From positions 55,911,049-55,975,048 of the forward strand of contig CM033711.1 of assembly GCA_019671005.1 (NCBI GenBank): 64,000 nucleotides of DNA, given 5' to 3'. Origin of the DNA: Hibiscus mutabilis (lineage: Eukaryota; Streptophyta; Magnoliopsida; Malvales; Malvaceae). The notes below the pieces were generated by a model. The model did not search any database. It was given only the letters and a program-made list of their open reading frames with translations, and was not told the origin of the DNA. The position numbers and the translations under genes were made by a program. How positions within the stretch are numbered: position 1 is the first letter of the stretch; every line of letters starts with the position of its first letter. Below are positions 11,642 to 23,446 of this stretch, in pieces.

Positions 11642-12834
11642 CTTCGAATATCATTAGCATAAATGAATCCGAGTCTAACTTAAAGGTTGATTTTTGAATT
11701 GCCTCTGTGCTTGGCAGAAGTTGGAAATATTGACGATGAGGAAGAATATGATGTACCCAGCGGCATGCTAAAAATGGTAGAAGGAGAAGAAAAGCAGATT
11801 CTACCACATAAAGGGGAACTAGAAATATTAAACCTCAGAACTGAAGAAGAAATGCGATAGGTGAAGATTGGTACTACCATCACGGCCAAAACCAAACAAA
11901 GTTTGATAGAGCTCTTGAAAGAATTTAAATATATTTTCGCTTGGTTGTATCAAGATATGCCCGGCCTTGACACCAACATCATCATGCATAGGCTCCCTAT
12001 AAAGGTAAGATGCAAACCTGTAAAGCAAAGGCTTAGAAGAATGAAGGATGAAACACTCCTCAAGATTAGGAATGAGTTAAAGAAGCAATACGATGCAAGA
12101 TTCCTCGAGGTAGCTCAATACCCAAAATGGGTGGCGAATATTGTCCTAGTACTGAAGAAAGATGGAAAAGTACGAATGTGTGTTGACTCCAAGGACCTCA
12201 ATAAGACAAGCCCCAAGGACAATTTTCTGCTCCCACATATTGACAATTTAGTCGACAACACAGCTGGTCATTCACTTTTCTCTTTCATGGATGGTTTCTC
12301 TGGGTATAACTAGATTAAGATATGCCCAGAAGACATGGAAAAGATGACTTTTGTGACACTATGAAGAACTTTTTGCTATAAAGTGATGCCCTTTGGACTT
12401 AAGAATGCAGGGACAACCTATCAAAGGGCCATGATCACCATTTTCCATGATATGATGCATAGAGAAATAGAGGTATACGTCGACGATATGATCGCCAAAT
12501 CTCGATCTGAAGAAGAAAATTTGGTCAGTTTAGAAAATCTCTTCCTAAGACAGAGAAAGTTCCGGTTGAAGCTCAACCCGACCAAGTGCACATTTGGAGT
12601 CACATCTGGGAAGTTATTGGGTTTTATTGTGAGTAAAAGAGCAATTGTAATCGATCCTGATAAGATAAAAGCTATACAAGAACTCCCCCACCTCAAACAC
12701 AAAAGGAAGTTCAAGGTTTTATGGGGTGATTAAATTACATCACACGCTTTATTTCTCAGCTAACTGATAAATGTGATCCAATATTTAGGTTGCTCAAGAA
12801 GAATAACCCGGGGATATAGGACGAAGAATGTCAA
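11642..12834 (+). pseudogene. Tat reverse transcriptase
   Basis: N-terminal linker ends in GELEILNLRTEEE. The RT palm/fingers follow: ELLKEFKYIFAWLYQDMPGL, VANIVLVLKKDGKVRMCVDS, SLFSFMDGFSGYN, VMPFGLKNAGTTYQRAM, and the catalytic YVDDM box at about 12476-12490 with both aspartates present. The main frame has a stop right after GFSGYN (12311) and another near 12359. The frame shifts near 12715, where the 'GFxG-LNYI' turn should be, and resumes as YITRFISQLTDKCDPIF. Canonical order and spacing of the Ty3/Gypsy RT are otherwise kept. It is non-functional because of the stops. Confidence 0.88.
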
Positions 12835-13275
12835 GTGGCTTTGGAAAAGATCAAAGAGCAGTTGAGTAATCCTCCAGTATTAGTACCACCTGTTTTAGGG
12901 AGACCACTAATCTTGTACTTAACGGTCTATGAAAATTCCATGGGTTTTGTGTTAGGGCAACATGATGATACTGGAAGAAAAGAAAAGGCGATATACTACT
13001 TGAGCAAGAAATTCACTAATTGTGAAACTAGATATTCAATCAAAAAACTATGTTGTGCTCTGGTCTGGGTAGCTAAAAGGCTAACGCAATATATGCTTTA
13101 TCACATTACGTGGCTAATCTCAAAGTTAGAGCCATTGAAGTTTATGATGGAGGCCCCGACCCTATCAGGAAGGTTAGCGCGTTGGCAAATGTTATTGTCA
13201 GAATTTGATATCCAGTATGCGAGCCAAAAAGTGATAAAAGGGAGTGCTATAGCTGACGTTTTGGCAAGCCGCGCC
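12835..13275 (+). pseudogene. Tat retroviral-type RNase H
   Basis: The segment directly follows the RT connection domain. It contains SMGFVLGQHDDTGRKEKAIY, YLSKKFTNCETRYS, CCALVWVAKRLTQYM and the closing GSAIADVLASRA. This is the standard Ty3/Gypsy RNase H layout that degrades the RNA strand of the RNA/DNA hybrid. The first acidic position, expected within the LYLTV-E/D-NSMG strand, reads YENSMG. The frame is open through here and continues into the second RNase H. Confidence 0.8.
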
Positions 13276-13339
13276 TGTGATGAATATGAAGCGTTAAATT
13301 TTAATTTTCCTGATGAAGACTTGATATGTATCTTAGAAG

Positions 13340-13737
13340 ATAATGAGTCTCCCATGGAATCTTGGGTTATGAACTTTGATGGTGTAGCAAATGCATTAGG
13401 AAGAGATATAGAGGCAGTTTTGGTTTCGCCGGAAGGAAATTATTACCCTTTTACTAGTCGTTTGAAATTCTTCTGCACTAATAACATGGCAAAGTATGAG
13501 GCCTGTATAATGGGTCTAAGAGAAGCTATAAGGAGGAAAATCCATACTTTAAGAGTTTTTGGGGACTCTGCACTAGTTATTTATCACATACGTGGAGAAT
13601 GGGTGACAAAAGATGCAAAGTTGTTGGAATACCACAATTTGGTCCTTAAGTTGACCAAAGAATTTGATGAGATCACTTCAAATATCTCCCCAGAGAAGAC
13701 AACCAAATGGTTGATGCTTTAGCCACCTTAGCTGCCA
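13340..13737 (+). pseudogene. second, archaeal/plant-type RNase H of Tat
   Basis: After a spacer of acidic residues comes ESWVMNFDGVANALG, then TNNMAKYEACIMGLREAI, LRVFGDSALVIYHIRGEW and, after a one-base shift near 13707, MVDALATLA. These give the D-E-D-D quartet of the archaeal-type RNase HI fold (Asp in NFD, Glu in KYEA, Asp in GDS, Asp in VDALA). An additional RNase H of this kind is a described acquisition of Tat elements. It is the best-preserved domain of the element: all four acidic residues remain and the only break is the frameshift near its end. Confidence 0.82.
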
Positions 13738-15089
13738 TGTTTAGGGTAAGTGAGGGTTTTGAGATGATGCCCATTACGTTATATATGCTAGACTCTCCAG
13801 CTCATTTTTATGATGTGGAAGAAGAGATGGATGAATTGCCATGGTACCATGACATCTTGCAAAATGTAAAATTCCAACAATACCCGCCACAAGTTACAGA
13901 GAATGAAAAGAAAATGATCAGGAAAATGGCATCAGGGTATGTCCTTGATGGAGAGATTTTATACAAAAGAAGTCGCGATCAAGTGCTTCTAAGATGTGTG
14001 AGAGAAAAAGAAGCTCAATTAATTGTGGAAGAAGTTCATGAAGGAGTTTGCGGAACTCATCCTAGTGGTTTCACCATGGCTAGAAGGATTATGCGTCTTG
14101 GATATTATTGGTCAACCATGGAAGGTGATTGCATCAACTATTTTCACAAATGGCACAAGTGCCAAATCTATGCTGACAAGGTTCATACGCCACCTCAACC
14201 TCTTCATGTAATGACAGCTCCTTGGCCATCCTCCATGTGGGGAATTGATGTCATCGGTTAGATTTACCCTAAGGCGTCAAATGGGCATCGTTTTATCTTG
14301 GTAGCCATTGATTACTTCATGAAGTGGGTAGAAGTAGCCTCCTATGCAAACGTCACCAGAACCACGATTTGCAAGTTTTTGAAAAAGGAAATCATTTGTC
14401 GATACGGTTTGCCTGAGCGTATCATCACCGACAACACCTCTAATTTAAATAACAAGATGATAAGTAGAGTCTGTGAGCAGTTCAATGTCAAACATCATAA
14501 TTCTGTGGTATATCGCCCAAAGATAAATGGGGCAGTAGAGGCTGCGAATAAGAATATTAAGAAGATTATTGTGAAAATGGCTGACACCTATAAAGATTGG
14601 CACGAGAAGCTAACGTTTGCCTTATACGCTTATCAAACCACAGTAAGAACTTCCACTGGGGTAACACCTTTCTCATTGGTATATGGAGTAGAAGTTGTGT
14701 TACCAATTAAAGTTGAAATACCATCGCTCTGTGTCTTAATAGAGGCAAAGTTAAAAGAAGCAGAATGGGTTCAAGCAAGATATGACCAACTGAACTTAAT
14801 TAAAGAGAAAAGATTGAAAGCACTGTGTCATGGGAAAATGTACTAGAGAAGGATGATAAGGGCTCACGAAAAGAAATTTTGCCTAAGAGAATTCAAAGAG
14901 GGGGATTTGGTGTTGAGGAAAAGGCTGCCAATCCAAAGCGATTCTCGAGGAAAATGGGCATCGAATTGGGAAGGACCTTACACTATAATAAAGGTTTTCT
15001 CAGGTGGAGCACTAATTTTGGCTAAAATGGATGGAGATGAACTTCAAAGCCTGATAAATTCAGACTTGGATAATAAGTATTATGTTTAA
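13738..15089 (+). pseudogene. Tat integrase
   Basis: The linker runs through WYHDILQNVKFQQYP to the zinc-binding region: VHEGVCGTHPSGFTMARRI and FHKWHKCQIY. The first Cys of the HHCC pair is replaced by Trp (KWHKC where KCHKC is expected). The catalytic core keeps D (WGIDVIG), D (RIITDNTSNLN) and E (NGAVEAANKNIKK). The C-terminal part has KEGDLVLRKRLP and KWASNWEGPYTI. One frame is used throughout, with stops at 14259 and 14844. The integrase would join element cDNA to host DNA. No chromodomain follows, as expected for Tat. Confidence 0.87.
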
Positions 15090-15192
15090 AGAAGAAAAAA
15101 AGAAAAAGAGGAAAAGAGAAAAGAAAAAGAAAAAGAAAGAGAAAAAGAAAAAGAAAAAAGAAAAGAAAAAGAGAAAAAAGAAGAAAGAAAAA
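15088..15192 (+). repeat. 105-nt uninterrupted polypurine tract
   Basis: Every base is A or G, built from AAAAAG/AAAGAG units. It begins inside the TAA stop of the integrase frame. Its complement is a pure polypyrimidine run, which can be read as a spurious Ser/Phe-rich frame on the minus strand. It is too far from the 3' LTR to be the priming polypurine tract. Confidence 0.95.
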
Positions 15193-16693
15193 CAAAATGG
15201 GGGTTCAAAATGAAAACCCAAAAAGAGTGTTTGAAACCAAAGGAGGATCTGAGTTGAAAGCCCGTAAAAGGCAGCTCAGACAATTTACAAATAAGACCTT
15301 CCTCGGGGTTTGGTACTTGGAAGCTTCATATCCTTCTGCATAATCATTATTTTCAGGGTCTACTCAACATAGTTGACATTCAAGGCATCTTATGAAGTCA
15401 TGACATGAGGAGTTTTAGTTTCTGACATCTGAATGCTTATTCCTTTTCTTGTAATTTCTTTTTGAGTTTGCCACAATACTAATAAATTTTGTAGACATTT
15501 TCTTTTCCTTCTTTGACATCTTTCTCTTTCCATAAAGCATCTTGCATTGAAATGAGAATTAAAATTTGACATCACTTGAAATATACAAAAGATTTTTGGG
15601 CATTACTTTGAAATCTGTCTAAAAGGATATTGGAACTATGACGTATTCCATGGTCAAATTTGGAGCTTAGGGCATAAAGAGCAGCAAACTTGTGAAGAGA
15701 TTCAATATAGAAATAGGTTTTGCTGCAAATTTCTATGGATGACCCTCAAGAGATGTTTTGACATTACCTTAAGGCAGCATCATTTGTTTCCTACAACAAT
15801 AAGAACAATTTTACAGACATTGGAGGAAATAGTTAAGGATATGAGACATTGGAAGAACAACAGGATTATAGGAAGCCTGTCACTGAACAATAATGTATCA
15901 ACTACAATGATAACTTGACAAAGGCTAAAAGAGTGTTGAATAATATGAGGATAAAGTCAGTCCTTCCAACTAGGAATGCAAGATAACTGGATGGAGCGAG
16001 CAAATGTGCAAAGATCATATGAAGCAAATAAGTACTAAGAATGAGAATGGTTAAGTAGAGATGATGGAGATGAATATCTATGATTATTTTGTCAATCATC
16101 GTAGAATACAGTTGCGACCTTCAAACGATTTCCCATGCATTAATGATGGCAAATCAATGCATTCCCCATATCCCCATGGAGTTTCGCTCTTAGGTGTCCT
16201 AGCAACAAGGAGCTTCCTTGTTTGAAAAATCAAGGCAAAAGTCACAATAAGGGATAAACGTATTGTCTAAAGTGATGTTGAATCCATGATGTGGTTAAAG
16301 TAGTGAATGGTGAAGATTACTTTCCAAGGAATGGTCAATGGAATTTTAACAACAAGAAATTGGTGAAGCCAACTAGTATTTGAAGGATGAGTTATTGCAA
16401 GCTTTCTTAGTGCAAAGCCTCTCGGTATGGAGAAGAGAGAGTAATTTATATTGGTCTACCATTTGATGAGATGGGTCAGAATAGACACTCACCATCTGTT
16501 GCCAGAGTTGAGAAAATGTTTGAGATGATATAATCCAAGCTTTCTGGAGCTTCACAGTTTCTTCTATGTCTATTGCTTGAGAAAATTTTTTAAGACAAAG
16601 AGCAAAAGAAATAAGACATGCATTCATGACTAGGCATCCCTAGGGGCATATGCATCTTAATTGGATCATTTGCATTTGTTTTGACAGGTTTTA
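15193..16693 (+). other. Tat 3' untranslated region, non-coding
   Basis: I see no coding frame with recognisable content on either strand and no clear repeat. The sequence is AT-rich, with scattered 'gacatt' and 'tttgacat' words. Tat elements typically have a long, fast-evolving 3' UTR between pol and the LTR, which fits. Confidence 0.6.
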
Positions 16694-17070
16694 GAACTCG
16701 CTTATCCATCCAAGCATAAGGAGGATGAAACCTTTTTTGAATCTGCTTATCTATTCGTGCATACTGAGAATAGAACCTGCCTATCCGTTTGGGCATTTGG
16801 AGAATGGAATCTGCTTATCTATTCGAGCATGAGGAGAATAGAACCCGTCTATCCATTCGGGCATTTAGAGAATAGAATCTGCTTATCTATTCGAGCATGA
16901 GGAGAATAGAACCCGCCTATCCATTCGGGCACTTGGAGAATAGAATCTGCTTATCTATTTGAGCATGAGGAGAATAAAACCCGCCTATCTATTCGGGCAT
17001 TTGGAGAATGGAACTCGCTTATCTATTTGAGCGCAAGGAGAATAGAACCCGCCTATATTTTTTAGGCATT
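16694..17070 (+). repeat. 34-bp tandem repeat array (68-bp dimers)
   Basis: About 11 units of 34 bp. Two alternating types make a 68-bp higher-order unit: one begins GAATCTGCTTATCTATTCGA, the other GAACCCGCCTATCCATTCGG, and each ends GGAGAATA. The outer units are more diverged than the central ones, and the last is truncated at 'cctatatttttt'. Arrays like this in the 3' UTR of Tat elements are a known source of plant satellite DNA. Confidence 0.92.
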
Positions 17071-17140
17071 GACGGTTTGGTAATTGGTGAAAATTAGTGT
17101 CTTCTGTCTTTATTCTATTCCTGTTTCACTGGAATGACCA

Positions 17141-17152
17141 AAGAGGGGCAGC
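17141..17152 (+). other. polypurine tract (plus-strand primer) of the Tat element
   Basis: AAGAGGGGCAGC lies immediately before the TGTTGTCACGG start of the 3' LTR. An AAGAGGGGCAGCTG-type PPT is characteristic of Tat elements. Confidence 0.8.
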
Positions 17153-19562
17153 TGTTGTCACGGAATTTTCACCTAACTTCTTTTACTTTTATTGTATTAA
17201 CTATGTCATTTTTTATTTTATATTACATTGTTAGTGTTACAAAATAATTAGTATAAGTGCAATATGTTAATGTGGCAATTAGTTTTAGAATCATCTAGGC
17301 GTCGTATAATTTTGTTAATATACTTAGTATAGTTGTTATATGTTAGTATGTTGATATGGTAGTTAGAATTAACATAGGTTATATACTTTGTTTGTTATTG
17401 TCTAAGTTTATAGTTAGTATAATTAAGTTAGTATGAAACCCAAAAATAAAAAATAGCCCATTTATATTAAAATGTCCATTACAAGAAATAAAAAGTCCAT
17501 TATACAAGGGCCCGTTCGACCCATTTTCTTGGATAAACTAAATCCTAACTTCCATCTTTTATTTGTTGTGCAGCCAAAAAGAGACCGTTGGATCAATCTG
17601 TGATCCAACGGAGCAGATCGCGCCAGCTGGGGATGATATAACGCTGCACTAACATAGTCGTTCGATCAGGACACGATCTGACGGCCCAAATCACTTCGGG
17701 GTGTATCACGTGGACCACCACTCGCGCGTGGCAGCCACATGCACACCTTTTCAGCCTCTGGAAAACGTTTCATCTCCTCCAATGGGTGCCTAAGCCGATA
17801 CGACCTCGATTGATCCTCATCGACGTTGTTCGAGTCAACAGAAACATGCAAACAAAGAAGAAAGAGGGTTAAATCCCTAAATTGGAGCATAGCAATTCAA
17901 GATAAAACTAGAAGGGAATTAAATCCCTAATTCAAAGCCCTAGCTAGAACCAAATCAGAAACAAAATAGGAAAGGTTAATCCCTAAATCAAAGCCGAGAC
18001 TAGAATCAAGCTAAATTAGATTCAAAATAAAGGTGAATCGTGAGTCAACAGCAAATAAGCCTAAAATCGGAGCCAAGACAAAAGCCTTTTAGATGATAAT
18101 TAGGGATTCATGCTTGGAATTCAAGCATTGTTGTAACTATAAATAGCATTGTAAAATGTATGTAACACAACGATGAATCTGATTCACAAAACACAAAGTA
18201 TACAAGAAGCATTCAGATTGTAAGCAAACAAGGATTGTAAGCATTCATTGAAGAAATAAAGCAAACATTCGATTCTGGTAACTTTTCATCTTCTATTCAT
18301 TTTGTTTAATAAAGAAAAGGGGATTGTTTATACCTTTATTTTGTTTAGAATGCCGTTTTGATTTGATTTGGACATAGCTTCGGTAGAAAAATGCGATTTA
18401 GGGTCGTCAAAATATGGAAAAACTAGGGTTCTAGGGAAATTTTGTCGCCGATAATGGCGGTCGACGCCGGTGGAAGGCGGTCGGCATGGCGGACCATTGC
18501 CGTGCTCTTCAGTTCATGAAGAACACGGATGAACTCGTCAGAGATTTTAAAAGAAATTGAGTTTGATCCATTTGGGGGAAATGTATAAAATGATTTTTGT
18601 TTATAGTTTTGGCCATTTATAACAACCCGATGAACCGACCCATACCCCGTTATAACCTGCTCCCTTCTTCTTTGGATCTTGTGTCGCAGCTCTTCAGTTT
18701 TCAATTATTTCAATTTCATCCTTTTTCTTTTCAATTTGGCACCAAATTTTAAACTATTTTCAAATTAACCCTTATAGTTTGTTTTCTTTTAATTTAGTCA
18801 CTAATACAGATATTTAAAAAAATTAATTACCCTTTTTATTTCAGCAATTATTTTGATTATTAGTTTAATTTAAGTAATTTTTTCCTTTTGTTCTTATGTG
18901 TATGTATGTATGTATGTATGTATGTATGTCAAACCTTAGGATAAAGTACTTAACACCTAGAACAGAGACGTGTATGTTGTAAAGCATTCTTCATTTTCAA
19001 TAAGACACACTTAATTGTATTTAAACCTTAATAGTTAAAATGAATGCAGATGTTTCTTAGGGTTTAAACACTAAATTCTAAAAAAATGATAACACGCCTA
19101 ATCTTTTATCTGGTTTGTTTTTAAAAGATGAAAACTTAATTAATGTGGTGTCTTATCAAACGAGAATGACAGATTAGTGCCAAGAGTGTTGGCGGTGATT
19201 AAAGTTCATTTCTCGGGCTATAAGGCCGTTAAAATAGATTTACATTCATTAAACAGACAAATAAATCGAAATTTTGTGAACTTGCAAATTCCAGCTTTTT
19301 AAAGCACTTTTTGAAATCAATTAGGTACCAGTTTTTGGGCGTTGTGGGGGTGCTAACCCTTCCCCACACGTAACCGACCCCCGAACCTGTTTTCTTTGTT
19401 TTTCGTAGACCAAAACGTTATTTTGATAAATAAAACATTTTATCAAAATACCCTTGTTTTAAAAGTGATCCAATCACATTTTTTTCAAAGAAGATTGGTG
19501 GCGACTCTGTGTTTTTATAAAGTTTTCCAAAACGTCAAAACCTCCTGAAAAGGGTTGCGACA
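17153..19562 (+). repeat. Tat 3' LTR
   Basis: Begins TGTTGTCACGG after the polypurine tract and ends AAAAGGGTTGCGACA, next to Athila LTR sequence. Recognisable Tat LTR blocks near the end are the 'gggcgttgtgggggtgctaa' segment, CTTCCCCACACGTAACCGAC and TGGTGGCGACTCTG. The start could be three bases later (TGTCACGG). A second LTR of this family is not found intact to the left; only the inverted 66-bp piece at 4912-4977 matches it. The frame at 18423-18704 on the minus strand is not considered a gene. Confidence 0.85.
18899..18929. repeat. (TATG)n microsatellite
   Basis: A near-perfect tetranucleotide run inside the Tat 3' LTR. Confidence 0.93.
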
Positions 19563-20842
19563 CCAGAGTGAAGGTGTATTTCCTTACTCTGGTAAGTAGG
19601 TCAAGAGCAGGACAGGAGCTGTTGGCAGAAATCAAGAGGAGCAGAAGGGAAATGCCAACTACCGTTGGAAAAAGTAGGATGAGAATTACCAAGCTCGATT
19701 AACAAAAGAAAGATGATTAATGCTAGTCAATTAGCCGTTAGTCAAAGATCAAGTCAGCCCTAAAATTCAAAAAGAGGATAAGAAGATAATGCGCCTATCT
19801 TGGTGCGCAGCAAACTTTCAAAATCAAACCAATATAGGGTTTCCACGAGTACCTATTTAAAGGAAGCCTATCATTGAGCCAAGGAGGCTGCACCGTGGTT
19901 GAGAAAGAGAGTAGAGGGCAAACCGTGGTTCGACTAGCCTAAGACCGAGATCCCTGGATCCATTGAAGGGCTGCATCGACAAATCTCATTCTTTGTCCAT
20001 TTCTCTTAGTTTTTAAGTTCATTTATGATGGTGATGTTTACAAACAATGATTTGTTGATGGTTCTCCCAACCATGAACAAATTCCTTTAGGTTGGCTGGA
20101 GATGTTTTTGTGATGATCGCTTAGCTATTTTTTAGTATTTAATAATTGAATGCCTTGGCATTTTTGTCTATTCTACTAGTACTTAATTTTCTTAAATTCT
20201 TTGTCAAACAATAGTTGGCATTACATGCTTATTATCGCTTAATATCTTAACAGACTTAGGAGATAACTTGCCAGGTACTAAGGAGAGAAACTTCAATAGA
20301 AGATGTTCAAGTTGATGAGCTTACTTCGGAAGTGAATCTACCCCTTAGGAGTAAATATTAAAACCTTGCCAAGTTAATTATTGAAAAGAATCACTATAGA
20401 CATATATGGGTTAATCGTAATTAATTTAGAGTATTGTCATCGACAGAGGCAATAGTAACCTTAAAATCTGCTTGGCAATAAAACCAAGGCTAGAAGTTAT
20501 TAATTGTTGTCTTTGCTAGTATAAAATCCATACATCACTTGCCAACGTCTACCATCCATTTGAATACATTTGCTTGCCAATATGTCTGCAGTTTCACTGC
20601 ATGTTCCATAGTCATTTTCTTAATCAAAATCTAAAATCCAATTCAACTCATTTGTTCTCATTCACAAGCAAATATCATGGCATTTAATTCCTGGACAATC
20701 TATGTGGATACGATACTCAAGTTACTATTATATTACTTGCTGACCGTATGGACTTGCACGCAAAAAGACCTAAACTTGGCATTATTTTCTAGCATATTTA
20801 CATTAATTCATCATTTATTTGGCAAGCGTTAGTCAGACGACA
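19563..20842 (+). repeat. Athila 5' LTR, right-hand part
   Basis: Starts at the point where the Tat insertion cut the LTR; about 135 bp that begin the 3' LTR (39597-39730) are missing here. Ends CAGACGACA, six bases before the primer-binding site. The intact LTR would be roughly 1.4 kb. No coding content. Confidence 0.8.
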
Positions 20843-20848
20843 AGTTTT

Positions 20849-20866
20849 TGGCTCCTTTGCTGGCGA
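20849..20866 (+). other. Athila primer-binding site, mutated
   Basis: TGGCTCCTTTGCTGGCGA corresponds to the Asp-tRNA-type PBS TGGCGCCGTTGCCGGGGA used by Athila, with four substitutions. The flanks (ACAAGTTT before, TTGCAATGA after) also fit the usual context. Confidence 0.82.
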
Positions 20867-20937
20867 TTGCAATGAAATTTATTGTTTTGATTTTTACTTG
20901 TTTTTGTTTATTTTACTTATTTTGTTTTGTTTGGTGT

Positions 20938-22390
20938 ATGACCAAGAGCCGCATTGCGAAGGAAGATTTATTATACGACCTAGAGATTGAAAGAACCCTA
21001 CATAGATTAATAAGAGAACTACGAGAAATGGCTCATAACGGAAATGGTGGATTTGATAGTGTCATAAATAATCAGGAGAATCTGGCAATACATGAGGAAA
21101 TAATGCCCGCTCATGTTGTAGTTGTGGAAGAAGAACGACCTATTAGAGAACACTTGGCACCAAACATGGAAAATTTGATGTCAGGCCTAATTGGTCCAGA
21201 GGTAAATGCAGCTAATTTTGAACTTAAACTGGTAATGGTTCATACGTTATTAAATGTAGGTCAATTTGATGGATCAGCTATTAGAGACCCAAAACAACAC
21301 TTGAAGCAATTCATGGAGATTTGTCAATTATTTCAGCAACCTGGTGTAGCTGAAAAGATGGTGAAGTTGAGACTATTCTCATTTTCTTTGAGAGATAGAG
21401 CAAAACGTGGCTAAGTTCTTTGCTACATGGTTCAGCTACTTCGTGGGTAGAATTATGCTAGAATTTATTTTAAGATTCTAGCCACCTAAACTTAATGCCA
21501 AGCTACAAAATGAAACTATTACTTTTAGGCAGGTTGATGATGAAACTTTATATGCTGCTTGGGAGCATTTCAAAGACTTGTTGAGAAGATGTCCCATGCA
21601 TGGATTTCTTGCTTGGACCCAGATGGAGACATTTTATAACATACTCAATGCTCATGCTAGGATAATGGTTGATGCTTCGACAAATGGATCATTTCTAGAC
21701 AAGAATTACATAGAGGCATTTGACATCCTTGAATGGATTGACACCAATGATCTCTAGTATCCTACTGCCAAATTGGGAACCGAAACAAAAGTCGCTGAAA
21801 ATTAGAGCTTGATGTATTGTCATCTATCAATGCTCAAATTTCCAACATCACTAATATAGTGAACACAATGCAACAACCTACTAAAGTCCAAGAAGTGAAG
21901 GCACTAGAACCATTCTACACAATTTGTGGAGAGGATCATAATGTGGAAGAATGCCTATCAAATCTTGAATTGGTAAATTTTGTTGGTAATTTCAATCATA
22001 ATTTTAACCCACATTGCAATACCTATAATGCAGGTTGGAAGCATCATCCAAACTTTTCATGGGCAAATCAATGAGGTAACCAATTTAATGCCTAGCGTCA
22101 AAACGACAATGTACCACCAAGTTTTAACCAAAATGTGACGCCACAAAGAGCACATAATAATTCCCATTCATGGCAGAGATCTACCCAAAGGAATACCTTA
22201 ACAAAGTATATAAAGTGAAACGATGCAACTATCCAGAGTTTACCAGCATATATGAAAAACTTGGAGGTCCAACTAGGACAGATTGCCAACAGTAGTAGGC
22301 CCCAAGGAAATTTATCAAGCGATACTGAGGATGCTCAGCAAAAAGGGAGAGAACAATGCAAAATAGTCACTCTTCGAAGTAGAAAATAAT
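20938..22390 (+). pseudogene. gag: Athila gag
   Basis: The start is put at the ATG of MTKSRIAKEDLLYDLEIERT, which matches the usual Athila Gag N-terminus; the upstream in-frame stretch is a hydrophobic leader artefact. The capsid portion is IRDPKQHLKQFMEICQLF and VKLRLFSFSLRDRAK. A frameshift near 21410 then several stops follow. Gag resumes with the interrupted knuckle TICGEDHNVEEC (first Cys replaced by Tyr two residues upstream) and the characteristic YNAGWKHHPNFSWANQ. It ends near a run of stops around 22380. Confidence 0.8.
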
Positions 22391-23446
22391 GATAGAATGA
22401 GACACATGTCAAACAACCAATTATTTACCAAGACGAGAAGTTGATGCCAGTGGATGAATCTAAGGAAACAAAGAAGACTGAGGCGAGCACTGACGATGCT
22501 AGCCTTTATTCTAATGACAGCACCACATTGTCAAAACTAGGAGAACCAACATTCACTTATCTGCCACCACCTTTTTCACAAAAGGCTCTAGAAACATAAG
22601 TAAGACCAACAGTTTAAGAACTTCTTGGAAGTCCTCAAACAACTATAGATCAACATTCCATTAGTGGAAGCTCTCCAATAAATTCCCAACTATGTCAAAT
22701 TCATGAAGGACATCTTGTCTAAAAAGAGGAAGTTGGGTGAGTTCGAGATAGTCGCTCTTACTTAAGGATTTAGTGCAATGATAACCAGTAAATTGCCATC
22801 GAAATTGAAAGATCTGAGAAGCTTCACCATTCCTTGCACGATTGGCAATAGATTTATGGCCAATGTACTATGTTACTTGGGAGCCAGCATCAATCTGATA
22901 CCAATGTCAGTTTGCAAGAAACTTGGTATTGAAGCAAGGCCTACCACAGTAACACTCCAGTTGGCAGATCGGTCTTTTGCATATCCAAAGGGTAAGATTA
23001 AAGGTGTGTTGGTAAATGTAGATCAATTTATATTCTCAGTTGATTTTATTATTTTAGAATATGAGGCTGATGTCAATGTCCTAATCATTTTGGGAAGATC
23101 ATTCATTGCCATGGGTAGGACTTTAATTGATGTACAAAAAGGTGAGCTTACTATGTGCATGGATGACCAACAGATTACGTTTAACGTGTTTTAAGCTCTT
23201 AAATCTATAGATGAACCTGAGCAATACCAAGCTATTGAGTTGATGAAGTTTATTTTCAGTATGGAGCTAACAAAGTTTTTCCAAGACTCAAATGATAATA
23301 TCATGGTGCTAGATGATGAAGATATGATGAGCGAAGAATCTAAAGAACCAGCCATGTTGAACGAGGTGATGAGTTATTTCGGGAGGCCTGAACCACTTAA
23401 GTTGGTTGGTAGAGAAATAAAGGCACCCAAACCATCTATTAAGTAG
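22391..23446 (+). pseudogene. Athila aspartic protease region
   Basis: The protease core lies at about 22778-23194: KLPSKLKDLRSFTIPCTIGN, VLCYLGASINLIPMSVCKKL, LGIEARPTTVTLQLADRS and VLIILGRSFIAMGRTLIDV. In Athila proteases the active site reads C-D-L-G-A-S; here the Asp codon has become TAC (Tyr), so the catalytic residue is gone. An acidic linker to RT follows (EESKEPAMLNEVMSYF). It would have processed Gag-Pol. Confidence 0.85.

Larger units (their letters stand above)
5534..19562 (+). mobile_element. Tat/Ogre-type Ty3/Gypsy retrotransposon, 5' end rearranged
   Basis: Plus-strand order: extra ORF, gag, protease, gap with a splice-acceptor-like end, RT, RNase H, second (archaeal-type) RNase H, integrase, purine tract, tandem repeats, polypurine tract, 3' LTR. 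Dual RNase H, an ORF ahead of gag and a hypervariable 3' UTR are known marks of the Tat lineage. The right end abuts Athila LTR sequence at CCAGAGT, which in the Athila 3' LTR is preceded by TTTCTTTA, so this is an insertion into the Athila 5' LTR. The matching left flank is not in the window. Every ORF is broken by stops or shifts. Confidence 0.85.

Noticed and set aside
15086..15283. Minus-strand Ser/Phe-rich protein
   Set aside because: It is only the complement of the polypurine tract.
16694..17070. CRISPR-like array
   Set aside because: Contiguous 34-bp units without spacers in a plant retrotransposon 3' UTR; a tandem repeat, not CRISPR.
20848..20937. Hydrophobic N-terminal extension (signal peptide) on Athila Gag
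   Set aside because: It overlaps the primer-binding site and lacks an ATG at its head; the conserved Gag N-terminus starts at 20938.
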